NCBI RefSeq assembly: GCF_026914265.1
Contig: NC_069130.1
Span: 12,079,700 to 12,143,699 of the forward strand
Direction of reading: 5' to 3'
Origin: Mya arenaria
Taxonomy: Eukaryota; Mollusca; Bivalvia; Myida; Myidae
Length of the DNA stretch: 64,000 nucleotides
Each line of letters opens with the position of its first letter. The first letter of the stretch is position 1. A program made the position numbers and the translations under genes. Below the pieces are notes generated by a model. The model did not search any database. It saw only the letters and a list, made by a program, of their open reading frames with translations, and was not told where the DNA came from. This document shows positions 1 to 11,827 of the stretch, piece by piece.

Positions 1-1331
1 GGAAAAATGAATTTAGCAGGTTAGTTGATTATTTTCTATGTTAAGATCAAGGCTGGTAGCGTTTTTACTGTATGCGTATCAATTTGAAACAAATCCAATA
101 TACAACATTAAAAAGACAGTAAGCCATGTTGAAAACACTCACTATGTTTTAACTTTCAAATTCAGTGCTCGTGCCCTGTACTGTTTTCATGAACATTATG
201 ATTCTCTCAGGAAAACCGACCTGAAGTCAGAAATTAACATGCTGAGCTTGGCATCTATAAGTTCAGTTATTCCGGAAGAACAGAATGGTCTTAACACAAT
301 TAAACACAAAACACCAACACTTATGTTACTATGAGAAAAAAACATGGATCGATCCATTTTCTGGGACAGACTTTAAACAGATTACAAATATACTTATGTA
401 CCAAAAACTGTTAAAATTCAATATCAAAATACAATGTTCGAATAATACAACGTTGTACGAATTATGACATTTTAAGCCAGCGTAAAAACCAGAGATCAAA
501 ACATCAACTGTTTGTAAAATAACCCTGGAAAACTGTATCTTAATATCACAGTGCTTCAATTTTCATCAATATTTTCTAAAACATCAAAATATATCCGTAT
601 TTTATATATTTGTCAATACTTTTTGAAATATTTCAGTTTCGTGACCTTCGTGTTTTTTAACACACAATTGACAAGACTATGTAAACGTTTCCAATGAACT
701 TTCCGATTTTCCGATTGTTATAACAACATATAATGCATAAAACATCTTTGGGCCAACATAAAGTAATCGAATTTAAAATAAATCAAGTTAACCACTCAAA
801 GTCAAGCATATAACTGACCAATACAATAAAACCCCGTGCATATGCCCGCCTTTCTCCTCGCCTGACCATACATCACGTGATATAAAACGCTTCAATAACC
901 CGCGCAAACTTTATTTTTGTGGTGAACGTTATGTTTAGACATAAGTTCTGTGCTCTTCTACGTAACGCGCAGAATTTACAATTTAAATGTAAAATCCTGA
1001 TGACACTAGCCAATTGATGATCAAACTACCGTGATACAACAATTCATAAATGATGTTATAAGTACCTATTTATTTATTTTGGGGCTTATTGATGACGTTC
1101 GTTTTCTGTTTAAGTATTAAAGAGAATGAACAATGATCGGACTGTCTTCTGTCATGAGTTAGTATTGTTGCGTTTTTGGAATCGCACCAGAATAAGGAAC
1201 AACTTTAGAGCAAAGATGTGGTTCATTCTTGGAATCATACAATAATGTTTTGAAATATTCATATAGTCACTTTCAGTGGCACATTTATGAGGTATTTCTA
1301 TTTAAGGAATTTATTTATATATTATTTGTAG
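1..1331. other. No clear exon; possible promoter patch
   Basis: I find no convincing exon here. Near 840-960 the sequence is less AT-rich, with an E-box CACGTG (874-879) followed at once by TATAAAA (881-887), which could be a core promoter firing rightward. No start codon or donor site confirms this. The stretch is probably an intron or upstream flank of the gene whose last exons follow. Confidence 0.3.
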
Positions 1332-2100
1332 CTGGCACTTCAACCGCAAATCAGTGATGATGTCCTTATGTTGGAACAACAAAACAAGATTAAAGAACTG
1401 GAAAGGGAAAACGAATTACTAAGGTATTTTATTCGGGCATTAAAAATTGTTGTTTAGTTGTTGTTCTTATTTTCGAAGAGAAAAGGTTAGGAAACTGTGA
1501 AAATGTTTAGGTTGTCAATGAAGTTTTCTCAGTGAATGTATTTTAAAAGGTATCATTGACCATAAGCACTTGCATTTAATAACAGTTGAGCTATGCTCCT
1601 TTATCAACTGAACGATACAAATGTTTTCACCCCTTTCAGTGCTCTTGTTTTATGATACCTCCGAATACTTTTCATAGTTTAATATACTACAATTTGTACT
1701 GTTGAAATTATCTTCACAATTTTAGGTAAATACACTGTTACGTCCTGTCAATATTCTTTACTGCTAAAACTAATTGTTTGATTGTAAATAACATTTTAGT
1801 GGAAACAACGTACAATGTTTCGATCTTAAGTGACAGTTCAAGTTATTTCAGTTTCAGTGAAAAAAAATAATATTTTTCTAGGTTATGTAAAATGTGTTTT
1901 TGAATCAGTTCAATGCAATATCTATTACATTTGTCTTTCAATATGTTTTATAGACCAGCCAAAGTCATTGAAATTGAAAGCCAAAATGTCCAAAAAAATC
2001 CAATCAAAATCTAGTGGTTTTTTCAACTAATTTTAATGATTACTTCAGGTCGAAACTGAATGAGCAGACTAGAGAAGGACCGCCTTGTATCGTCATTTAA
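1332..2100 (+). CDS. 3' end of a coiled-coil protein gene (two exons, C-terminal CIVI)
   Basis: Two exons can be read. Exon 1332-1423 follows an acceptor (tttgtag) and ends at AAG/gtatttt. It encodes 30 residues with a heptad-like, highly charged run (NKIKELERENELLR), a typical coiled coil, and ends in phase 2. Exon 2049-2100 follows tacttcag, restores the frame and ends in TAA at 2098-2100. The joined C-terminus is SKLNEQTREGPPCIVI. The last four residues, Cys-Ile-Val-Ile, fit a CaaX prenylation box of the geranylgeranyl type; that is inference from the motif alone. Upstream exons lie outside the window or were not found, so the gene cannot be named. A phase-compatible alternative last exon may lie at 5115-5168. 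Confidence 0.6.
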
Positions 2101-3985
2101 CACTTAACGGTATTTCCCCATTGTTTAATCAAGCATCCATTAGCCATTTCCATTTGAAGTGAGGTGCACTTACTATTTATTGTTTTGTCCTTCCGTTTAC
2201 CTTAATATTAAATTTCCATTCTTAAAAACATAATATTAAGTTAGGTGTGATATTATATAAAAATTGCATGGCTTCCAGTGTGACAGTACATATTGTCAAC
2301 ATGAGGGAAATACTGTTACCCGAGGAGAAGCCGAACACAGTTACATTTATATACATATATAAGATTTTTACCTTTACACAACTTTCAAGTTTTAATCAAT
2401 TAATTCTGGAATTATTGTTTGTTTACATAAGTTGTCATTTTGTTGCAAATGTCGTTTAGAAATAATGCCAACACCGGTTGTAACTAGATTTACAACACAT
2501 TTTATAAGCGCTTACCATCTCAGACTTGGAAAACCAAAAAAACCTATTTTTAGACGCGCGTGATATGTGACAGTATCATGTATACCGGTCAAAACGGTAC
2601 TTTCAGTGTTTGATAGTACGAAATTGCCAACGATTGGTATATGAGAAATTAACATTGGCAGGTCACGTGAGGTATAATAAGATAAATTATTGCCTGATGA
2701 TTCTAAAAATGTCAACTAAGTGACCGAAAAACTCCCTATAACACTTATGGTGTGTTTGTTCGCTATTTCAACTGAAGTTAGGTATCTCCCAAAGGCAAAC
2801 AAATGATATTGCAGTATATGCTGTTGTTTTACATGTTCAAGTGTTAAAGCCATTTATTGATACTAAAATAAATTAGAGACAGCAGGAATATATATATAAC
2901 CGATGAGGACATTAAAATCCTTATATTATCAAGGCAGGTCACAATAAATATTAGCTGAAAAGCCCTTTTAAGTGATTTGTTTCTTCTGACAATTAGTATT
3001 TATTTATAAATACATTTCATTTGTATTTTTCTGACGAGCGAATTGCCGCTATTGCTATAACATGTAGCACTTTTTTATTATCATCTGAGTTAAAATTTCT
3101 CTAAAAATACGTTTGTCCCTAATTACAAGATTACAGTAATCAGTTCTGTTTTAGGATCAAATATGTATTATCCTTAATAAGTTAATAAACAGTGTTTATC
3201 TGTTCAATTGCAGCAACGAAACGCAATGGGAATAAGATAGCCGTCTTAGATACATTAAATATATTCGAACTATGAGTACATATATATTGTATGCTATGCA
3301 ACATCGCAAGGAGAACTATGAAGGCATGCGAAGCAGTTAATATCAAGATTAATCTGATTAAGCGGAAAAAAGATCAAAAGTCAATCATTAAAAAGTAGTC
3401 TGCTTAAGAATCGAATAACATGCACATTTATGCGAGTCTGTGATAAGTACATTCTGAAAACGGGTAATTTGTATACTATTGTTGAATTCAAAAACGGAAA
3501 TTAGGCATTCTGTGCTTCTTGGATTGCCACATTTCAATTAAACTTGAAAACATTCTTTTTTTATTACAGATATGTTCTGTCGAGTAAACAAATACAACCA
3601 TAACAGGCATTGACACATTTTTAAGTAATATGCTTTTTGTTGGTAACCATAACACTAAAAGATGCATTTATTTATGTGCATGTGTGAAAGGCTGGTATTT
3701 TTCTCGTTCAGTGTATGTTAGGCCGTGACTTTATTTTTATTTTTTTATTCTATCTTTTTTATATTAGAGATATGCCCTGTTGATGATACTTCTGGTAGAA
3801 ATTGTAGTTCATAGCGAAGCAGGGAAGTTATATATAGGCGAAGTATATGTGGTGTACTTTTTTGTTAGTGCTTAATAAATATGACAAGACTATCAAACAT
3901 CTATATGTAGTTACTTGCTGAAATTTGCTGTATTTAATGATCTTTATATACACATAACCAAAACATCTTCATAATACTTACAAGA
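2101..3985. other. AT-rich non-coding stretch
   Basis: No convincing gene. An acceptor near 3213 opens a very short frame that stops after seven codons and could equally be chance. The open frames on both strands here lack splice support or recognisable motifs. Confidence 0.5.
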
Positions 3986-3989
3986 ACAT

Positions 3990-4380
3990 ACATGTTGTCT
4001 GGGGTAATACCTACGGTTGGTCACTATCAGTATGACGTCTAAAGTGCCAACTCAAATTATTCAATATCAATATGCTGTCTGAGTTATTACCTAAAGCTAC
4101 TCACTATCAATATACCGTCTTGGGTTTACCTCAGGAGATTCACTATCAATAAACTGCTTGGGTTGAAACCTACAGCCAACTGTATAAAAATATTTACCCA
4201 GGGTAATATTTTATCGGCGTAAGTTCTGGTAAATTGATGGTAAGCAATTGTTTAAAACAGAATCAAGATGATACCGAGCGATTTACAGCGGTAATACTTA
4301 CCCTCCACCAAGAGGTTGGTAAATTGATTTACCGTCTCAGTTACCGGAATCAAGATGGCTGACCAGATATAAAAAATGCT
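3990..4380. repeat. Decayed block of the 40-bp minisatellite with a flanking arm
   Basis: 3990-4180 holds about four to five degenerate copies of the unit that fills 9.3-11.8 kb, recognisable by CACTATCAATAT and the GCTGTCTGGG-like motif that follows. From about 4185 to 4380 comes a stretch rich in TTTACC/GGTAAA words. It resembles, in mirror orientation, the stretch at 9110-9290 that borders the main array. This suggests the tandem repeats are the inside of a mobile element with inverted arms. Confidence 0.6.
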
Positions 4381-5114
4381 CGATTTACAACTCATTTCGT
4401 CGATTTTAAAGACAAATCGAAACTTCGTGAATATAAAACTGTTTAATTACATCCATAGTAATAATAAACAGGAATACATAGGTAAGAATTCACGAAAAAA
4501 CACTTTGTGAACAATTAAATGCTTTAAAAATATTTAAAGGAACCAATATCATGTGCACAAACAGCGACACTTAAGAAATCAGGCAGTTGAAAGAATGTGT
4601 TTACCTTGTTTTGCGCTAAAATAATTCCAACATCTTTCAATATTCAATGCAATGTTTCGAGACCAACACTTGATTGCATGTATTGACCTTACTGTGTACA
4701 AATATATCCCTCTACGGACATATTTTGAATATTTTGCATATAATGATTTACAATCAAATTTAACCGCCTGTAAACATTGAATAATAAATGACAGCAATGA
4801 CGTCATTTTCAATGAAAACATTCCTCAGTCTAAAGACTAATTCTACAGTTTTCTTTTTATAAAGAGGCACCCAATATGGCGATTGCTTATCAGATACTGT
4901 ACAGTATACTGGTTAATTGAAAGAAACAAAACAGCTGTGGTATGACCTAAGGACTTTAACAAAAACAACATACCCAAGTATGAGTTTTTGTAATCTTTAT
5001 AATTTATATAAATACTATTACATTAACAATTCTGTGATTAACATGTCACGCTTTTGTTCAATTGTACACAACAATTTCATAATTATGATAATGAATATAA
5101 ATAATCATTTTAGG
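4381..5114. other. Non-coding, AT-rich
   Basis: No supported gene. Short open frames on both strands have no motif or splice support. Confidence 0.5.
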
Positions 5115-5168
5115 TTGTTCACCAGCGAAAGCCAGCAGAGCTTGTGTGATGTTAAAACATATTACTAG
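5115..5168 (+). CDS. Possible alternative last exon of the coiled-coil gene
   Basis: The sequence after the acceptor catttttag, read with one leading base, is open for 17 codons (LFTSESQQSLCDVKTYY) and then TAG. The phase fits a direct join to the exon ending at 1423, giving a different C-terminus without the CaaX-like end. This is weak: a short frame that ends early can arise by chance. Confidence 0.25.
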   Translation: MFTSESQQSLCDVKTYY

Positions 5169-5537
5169 CATCAGATAAAATACTTCAAAAGCACTGACTC
5201 ACAGAGGTAATAATAGGTGTTTTTCTTCTTGAATTTATTAAACAAAGCAGTACACTGTCATTTAAGTGAAAGAAAAATATTTATTACTGGTTTGTTTATT
5301 GTGATATCCATCTTCTTGTTAACTTACCTTTTAAATTAAAAAAAAACATTGACACTTTCGGAACACCATCTGCCCCACCACCACCACCACCACTGCTTAA
5401 AATATTCAAATGACTTTTTTTTACATATCCGCGCCCAATAGTCATTAGTCAGCCATTTAAGATATGACACCATGCTGATTTTCACATACTACTATGAATT
5501 TTAATAATTATAAAATATTAAATTTACTTTTCTTTAG

Positions 5538-5678
5538 ATAGCTACCAGTGGGGGACCTAAGTCATATGACAAACGTGCCGCCAAGAAAACATCACTAAAT
5601 GAACTTTCTGGTGGTTTTAGTAGTGTATATTCCGGGTCCCGGCGTGAGCACATTGAGGGTCCCAGAGTAACAGTGTAA
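5538..5678 (+). CDS. Terminal exon of an unidentified host gene
   Basis: A polypyrimidine tract and TTTAG acceptor (ends 5537) are followed by a single open frame of 46 codons and TAA (5676-5678). The peptide is basic and Ser/Gly-rich: it contains SYDKRAAKKTSLNELSGGF and ends EHIEGPRVTV. Composition and codon use look coding, and the other two phases close at once. It begins in phase 0, so it does not join directly to the exon ending at 1423 (phase 2); a linking exon would be needed if both belong to one gene. No family is recognised. Confidence 0.5.
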   Translation: MATSGGPKSYDKRAAKKTSLNELSGGFSSVYSGSRREHIEGPRVTV

Positions 5679-5689
5679 CCACCGCACAC

Positions 5690-5903
5690 CTATCCTGGGC
5701 ATACTATCAGGCGGTTAGCCTGTTCTAGGTGCCTTCACAACTGACAACTTTTGTACATGCTAGGGACAGTGGAACAATGCATATAGTCGTAAAAAGGATT
5801 TCATAACTAATCACAACAGAGTAACCTGGTCCACCTGGGAATCGAACCCGTGTTGTCCGATTCACAGTCCAACGCTCTACCGATTGAGCTAACCGGGCGG
5901 ACG
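5690..5903 (-). mobile_element. tRNA-derived SINE (or SINE head)
   Basis: On the minus strand, 5903 down to about 5827 is tRNA-like: an A box (TAGCTCAATCGG, 5881-5892), a B box (GGTTCGATTCC) and a GTG in the anticodon position. The T-stem and acceptor pairings are poor and there is no canonical tRNA-His sequence, so this is a SINE head with an intact RNA polymerase III promoter, not a tRNA gene. The body runs toward lower coordinates, and its end near 5690 is a guess. Tail and target-site duplication were not resolved. Confidence 0.6.
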
Positions 5904-5932
5904 ATAAACTTTTTGGAGCCGCTAATGTATCA

Positions 5933-5972
5933 CTGTGTGGGAATGGACACCGGATATAGCTCAAAAAGTGAT
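5933..5972 (-). repeat. Inverted copy of a 40-nt dispersed motif
   Basis: The minus strand of 5933-5961 matches the plus strand of 8152-8180 at 28 of 29 positions (AGCTATATCCGGTGTCCATT core). Weaker similarity continues about 10 nt further on the A+T-rich side. It lies just upstream of the SINE head here but without a SINE at 8.15 kb, so it belongs to another repeat family. Confidence 0.55.
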
Positions 5973-6327
5973 AAGTAAACAGACAAGTATGCAGCTGTTT
6001 TTCATAACAGAGGTAAGATCTTGCTGTGTAAACGCATATCTACCGTATCCACCAATGAAGCAAGTTTTTGAATTAATAGATGAATACTAAATTTGGCCTA
6101 TGGTATACTTTAAAGTGCTTACGATTTAGCAGACTTCGTATAATGTTTCTTCAAATCTGAGCTTATCACCTCAAAACTTACAGAATTTCGACAAGTATTG
6201 GTTTTTTAAGGAAATATATCGAATAAATACAAATTCTAAATCGAAAGATTTCACTTGCATAAGCTCAACTATTTTTATTGTGAGATATGACAATGTAACT
6301 TTTAAACTGTTAAAGATATGCCCTTAG

Positions 6328-6355
6328 TTCGTTCGTTCGTTCGTTCGTTCGTTCG
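6328..6355. repeat. (TTCG)7 microsatellite
   Basis: Seven uninterrupted TTCG units. Confidence 0.95.
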
Positions 6356-7088
6356 CCTTAGAAATGTTCACAGTACTGTACTGGGGATAGCCGTATAATG
6401 TACTGGGGATAGTTTCAAAGTTGAAAATTAGTGTCCTGGTGATAACATATACAATGGGACAAAAATTGGTAGTAACACTGTTAATATACAATATACATGT
6501 ATATGTCTATTTCGAACTTTCAAATAATCTGCAAACAGTGAGAGTACAATTTGATTGAAGCAAATTATTGAGCAAACTTTTGTTAATAATGAGTTTGATT
6601 CATGCTCTCCTAAATGAACGTATATGCAAGCAGCGTAAATATCAGGGTTGGTCACAATACATTCTTTCTCCCTGAAATGAACGAACAGAGACCATTATTC
6701 TGTTCTAAGTAATACCAAAATCGACCGAAGCTAAGAAAAAAGCTTTACGTGTTCCAAATTTGATCACAATATCTCATTCCCTACTGGTGACTTTCTGTGT
6801 GCAAAAACGTACCTTGGTTTACAAAGCAATACTATATATATGAATAGCAAACACCACAAAAATTATATGGCCAAATGTTTTGAGTTACTCAATAAATAAG
6901 ATTACCGGCGTATTTCAAATATTTAGATATTGATGGTTGTGAAAAACACATCATGGTTAACTAATATGTATGAATGAAACAGTTTTAAGTGCATACAAAT
7001 ACAATAAAACAACAACATGTTTTTGCTGTCATCCCTCGATATTAACAACATCGAACAATTTCCCTCGAGCTCGCGTAGATATAGATTA

Positions 7089-7241
7089 TAAGTATCTTCC
7101 ATGCCTAGAGTGTAAGATAGGTTCATTCCGACCCGAGCGTAGGATGTTTTGCGGAAACGAGGTTTACCGAGTTTCCGCAAAACAACCTGCGCGAGGGTCG
7201 GGATAAACCTATCTTACACGAGCGGCTATGGTAGATGCTTT
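7089..7241. mobile_element. Foldback (hairpin) element
   Basis: Arms 7110-7158 and 7171-7219 are near-perfect reverse complements of about 49 bp around a 12-nt loop. Weaker pairing extends outward to about 7089 and 7241. The outer boundaries read GTGTAAGATAGG inward from both sides. There is no coding capacity, so it is a MITE-like foldback. A further inverted pair (GCTTTTGCTACCACC at 7236 and its mate near 7655-7674) suggests the hairpin may be one end of a larger element of about 580 bp. Confidence 0.7.
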
Positions 7242-7674
7242 TGCTACCACCTCAGTTAAACAAAATAAAGTAAAATGTAGTTTTTTGCTGGAACTCTTTT
7301 GTGCTTAGTGAAAATAAATGCGTATGGATATGCGATAATTCGTGGTTGTCATGGATATGCGCGCAGTGATTTAGGTTATGTTATTAGTCAGTAATTCTAA
7401 GGAGAGTGAAACATTATTTCTTGAAAGGTGCGTGAAAACTATTTAATGTTGACATTTGAAGCGAAAAATAATTAATTAACCTTCTAAAATTGCCATATGA
7501 CAAGGTTTCCATGATGCTACAGACGACAGTCTTCAACAAGGGAGGTAATTACAATGCGGCGACAAATAAAAAGGAGGTCCATACCGGCATTTTATCTTCG
7601 CCCGTGAGCAAGATAAGAATTTTTAGCTTGGTTAAATTATGGGATATACTTATCTAAGGTGGTAGAAAAAAGCC
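7236..7674. mobile_element. Possible non-autonomous element with inverted ends
   Basis: GCTTTTGCTACCACCTCAG starts at 7236, and its imperfect reverse complement (CTAAGGTGGTAGAAAAAAGC) lies at about 7655-7674. The interior is non-coding and has a small hairpin near 7595-7620. It may be one unit with the adjacent foldback. Confidence 0.4.
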
Positions 7675-8151
7675 GTAATCATTATCACAGTCTCGTTATT
7701 CTTAATGCATCGTTACTATCCTCAGTCCACTGATAGCTACCCCTGTGCAGTTATTTATTTGCTTCATCTATCCCCAGTACACTTCCAGGACATCAAAAGG
7801 TTTGAATATCTCATAACAACAAAATATATCATATTGATATTTTACACATTACTAGATTATGTTATTACAATGAAATCGATCGATTCAGTTTTTATTCTTG
7901 TTTTCAATTTGTTGATTTATGTTTGAAATCGTACCACATAAATGAACATTTGTGAGCGATCATGCAACTTTCGGAGTGAAATGGGCTATTATACAAAAGA
8001 GGAGATATATTTTCATCATAGTCGTATATTGCACGGTATCAAGTAATTCAAAACTCTTCGATTTTGTTAAATATATCAACATTAAATACAGAAAATGATA
8101 GAAAACTGACCATGTGTCAAAATCAAACGCTAATCGATTGATCATTTTTTT

Positions 8152-8180
8152 AGCTATATCCGGTGTCCATTCCCGCACAG
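8152..8180 (+). repeat. Dispersed motif, inverted partner of 5933-5961
   Basis: See the entry at 5933-5972. The pair faces inward across 2.2 kb. Confidence 0.5.
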
Positions 8181-8431
8181 TTTGTATGCTGTTTAACATC
8201 GCAATTCTGGTTATAGGTATCTATATTAAAATTGACTTTGATTTTGAATTAAAGACCATTCATAGTTTAATGAAAATCGTAAATAAAAGTTACAGTCCAT
8301 GTTTATTGACTTTATGCTCCTGTAAAATGAAAATATTGTGACTAGTATATGAGTAAGTACTTCTAACAATTTGACGTCGACAATGGGACAGCTTAGTTTT
8401 AAGATAGTAAAAAAATATTATTAAATAGTGC

Positions 8432-8515
8432 TTATCGAGGGGTGAATGCGAAAAGGTTCTAAGTGACATTAAATAAAGAAGCAGATAGAACCTTTTCGCT
8501 TTCACCCCTCGTTAT
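8432..8515. mobile_element. 76-bp palindromic MITE with TTAT flanks
   Basis: Arms 8436-8461 and 8486-8511 are inverted repeats of 26 bp with one mismatch (CGAGGGGTGAATGCGAAAAG on the left), separated by 24 bp. Both are flanked by TTAT (8432-8435 and 8512-8515), a likely target-site duplication. It is too short to code for anything. Confidence 0.75.
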
Positions 8516-9109
8516 AATAACTGAAGATATAGTGTTCCATTCTATTTTAAACAGAAACAATGATGACATTATTGAGCAGAAACTAAATATAATTTCATTA
8601 TGTAAATTATACATGATTGCAATTTTAGTAATTGAGGTTACTGCAAGACTAGCGGTAGGAACATTATCAAACAAACATATATGTATATATAAGGTGTCAG
8701 CGTGAGAAAAACAGATGATGCCATTAAATTGTATTCAAAGATATTTTTTTTTGTATTTTGTTTAACCAAGTTTATATTCTTGTCATTTTTGATTTGTTTT
8801 TAAATTATTCAGATATATTGTGACATTATTACTTGCATATCATTGCAATAATGTCGCATTTTCCCTCGGAAGTCGTTGACCGTGTTGTACAGAATACGAC
8901 CCTGAATTCAGAATAAACCTACCCCTTGAAGTGTTGCATGTATGTTATTGATCAGCCACAGGGGTAGCTTATAAATACGTTGTACTGTTTTGATGAATAT
9001 TTAACATGTAACTTGTTTGACCGATTTAATGAAGTTTGTCAATAAATCTGCCTTTTACAAAGACTTTTATAAAAAATAAATGTGGAAGTTGAATTTTTTA
9101 TAAGACAGA

Positions 9110-9290
9110 TACCTCCAATCTGACGGCTGTGCGGGAAAATGACGTCATTCAATTGCATCATGGGACAGTTTGGTAAACTTTATCTAGGTAAACTTTCACC
9201 CTCCCCTGGTTAGTTTACCGCATTGGTAATTTCTTTTATACGAAATATTTCCCGCCATGGTAATTTTACCACAGAATTTATTTATTTAGA
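9110..9290. repeat. GGTAAA/TTTACC-rich arm bordering the 40-bp array
   Basis: Repeated GGTAAACT/TTTACC words sit just before the first minisatellite unit. Read outward, this stretch resembles 4185-4380, which borders the other block of the same repeat. It may be the terminal arm of the element that carries the array. Confidence 0.45.
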
Positions 9291-11822
9291 TAGTTATTCA
9301 CTATCAATATGATGTCTTGTGTGTCATCTCACTATCAATATGCTGTCTGGATTGCCACCTCAAGTTATTCACTATCAATATGCTGTCTAGGGTGCTATCT
9401 CAAGTTATAAACTATCAATATACTGTCTAAGGGTGCCATCTCAAGTTATTCACTACCAATATGCTGTCTAGGGTGCCATCTCAAGTTATTCACTATCAAA
9501 ACCGTGTCTGGGGTGCCATCTCAAGTTATTCACTATCAATATGCTGTCAGGGGTGCCATCTCAAGTTATTCACTATCAATATGCTGAATAGTGTGCCATC
9601 TCAAGTTATTCACTCTCAATATGCTGTCAAGGGTGCCATCTCAAGTTATTCACTATCAACATACTGTCTGGGGTGCCATCTCAAGTTATTCACTATAAAC
9701 ATACTTTCTAGGGTACCATCTCAGTTATTCACTATCAATATGCTATGCTGTCTAGGGTGCCATCCCAAGTTATTCATTATCAACATACTGTCTGAGGTGC
9801 CATCTCAAGTAATTCACTATCAATATGCTGTCTAGGGTGCCATCTCAAGTTATTCACAATCAATATGCTGTCTAAGGTGCCATCTCAAGTTATTCACTAT
9901 CAATATGTTGTCTAGGGTGTAACCTCAAGTTATTCACTATCAATATGCTGTCTTGGGTGCAATCTCAAGTTACTCAATATCAACATACTGTCTGGGTGCC
10001 ATCCCAATGATATGCTGTCTGGGTTGGCATCTCAAGTCATTTACTATTATTATGCTGTCTATGGTGCCATCTCAAGTTATTCACTATCAACACACTGTCT
10101 GGGGTGCTACCTCCAGTTATTCACTATCGATATGCTGTCTGGGGTGCCATCTCAAGTTATTCACTATCAACATACTGTCTGGTGTGCCATCTCAATTTAT
10201 TCACTATCAATATACTGTTTAAGGTGCCATCTCAAGTTATTCACTATCAATATGCTGTCTGGGGTGCCATCTCAAGTTATTCACTATCAATATGCTGTCT
10301 GGGGTGCCATCTCAAGTTATTCACTAACAAAATACTTTCTGGCGTGCCATATCAAGTTATTTACTATCAATATACTGTCTAAGGTGCCATCTCAAGTAAT
10401 TCACTATCAATATACTGTCTGGGGTGCCATCTCAAGTTATTCACTATCAACATGCTGTCTGGGGTGCTACGTACAGTTATTCACTATCAACATGCTGTCT
10501 GGGGTGCCATCTCAAGTTATTCACTATTAACATACTGTCTGGCGTGCCAGCTCCAGTTATTCTCTATCAATATGCTGTCTGTGGTGCCATCTCAAGGTAT
10601 TCAGTATCAATATGCTGTCTGGGGTGCCATCTCAAGTTATTTACTATCAATATGCTATCTTTGGCGCCATCACAAGTTTTTCACTATCAATATGCTGTGT
10701 GGGGTGCCATCTCAAGTTATTCACTATCAATATGCTGTCTAGGGTGCTACTTCAAGTTATTCACTATCAACATACTGTCTGTGGTGCAACCTCAAGTTAT
10801 CCACTATCAATATGCTGTCTGGGGTGCCATCTCAAGTTATTCACTATCAACATACTGTCTTGGGTGCCATCTCAAGTTTTTCATTATCAATATACTATCT
10901 AGGGTGCCATTTCATGTTATTCACAATCAGTATGCTGTCTTGTGTGTCATCTCAAGTTATTCACTATCATTATGCTGTCTGGGGTGCAACCTCAAGTTAT
11001 TCACTATCAACCTACTGTCTGGGGTGCTACTTCATGTTATTCACTATTAATATGCCGACCGGGGTGCAACCTCAACTTATTCACTACCAACATACTGTCT
11101 GGGTGCCATCTCATGTTATTCACTATCAATATGCTGTCTACGTTGCCATCTCAAGTTACTCACTATCAATATACTGTCTGGGTTGCCATATCAAGTTATT
11201 CACTATCAACACACTGTCTGGGATGCCATCTCAAGTTATTCACTATCAACATACTGTCTGGTGTGCCATCTCAAGTTATTCACTATCAATATGCTGTCTT
11301 GGGTGCTACTTCAAATATTCACTATCAATATGCTGTCTGGGGTGCCACCTCAGGTTGTTCTCTATCAATATGCTGTGTTGGGTGCTACCTCAAGTTATTC
11401 ACTAACAACATTCTGTCTGGGGTGCTACCTTCAATTATTTACTATCAATATGCTCTCTCGGTTGTTACCTGGAGTTATTTACTATTAATGTACTGCCTAG
11501 GTACAACCCATGTTATTCAGCATCCATATAATGTCTGTGGTGCCACCTAACGCTTTTGACTATCAATATGCCTTTCGTGTGCTACCTGAAGTTATTCGCT
11601 ATCAATATTCTGTCTAGTTTGCTACCTTAAGTTATTTACTATCAATATACTGCCTGGGTTGCAACCTAAAGGTATATTCTATCAATATGTTGTCTAGGGT
11701 GACACCTGAAGTTATTTATTATCGGTATGGTGTCTTGGGTTCTGCCTGGATTTATTCACTATTAATATGTTTTACCTAAAATTATTCACTATCAATTTTG
11801 TGTCCAGGGTGCTACCCAAGGC
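9291..11822 (+). repeat. 40-bp minisatellite array, about 63 units
   Basis: The unit is 40 bp, made of TCAAGTTATTCACTATCAAT followed by ATGCTGTCTGGGGTGCCATC. Units between about 9440 and 11400 are tight in length, with frequent point differences. Those after about 11500 are more degraded, as expected at an array edge. Because 40 is not a multiple of three and the unit lacks stops, all three plus-strand frames stay open for long runs with a 40-residue period. These translations are artefacts and not proteins. The array resumes at 14145 beyond an inserted transposon. Confidence 0.95.
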
Positions 11823-11827
11823 CAGAT

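Noticed and set aside
3208-3240. Possible seven-codon alternative last exon for the coiled-coil gene (SNETQWE)
   Set aside because: Too short to separate from chance, and codes for no recognisable tail.
5827-5903. Apparent tRNA-His(GTG) on the minus strand
   Set aside because: Acceptor and T-stem pairing are poor and the D-arm text is that of a common SINE head, so it is called a SINE.
9461-11550. Overlapping open frames of about 90-208 codons with repeated SSYSLS and VIHYQ motifs
   Set aside because: They arise from a 40-bp tandem repeat without stops and occur in all three plus-strand frames, so they are not proteins.
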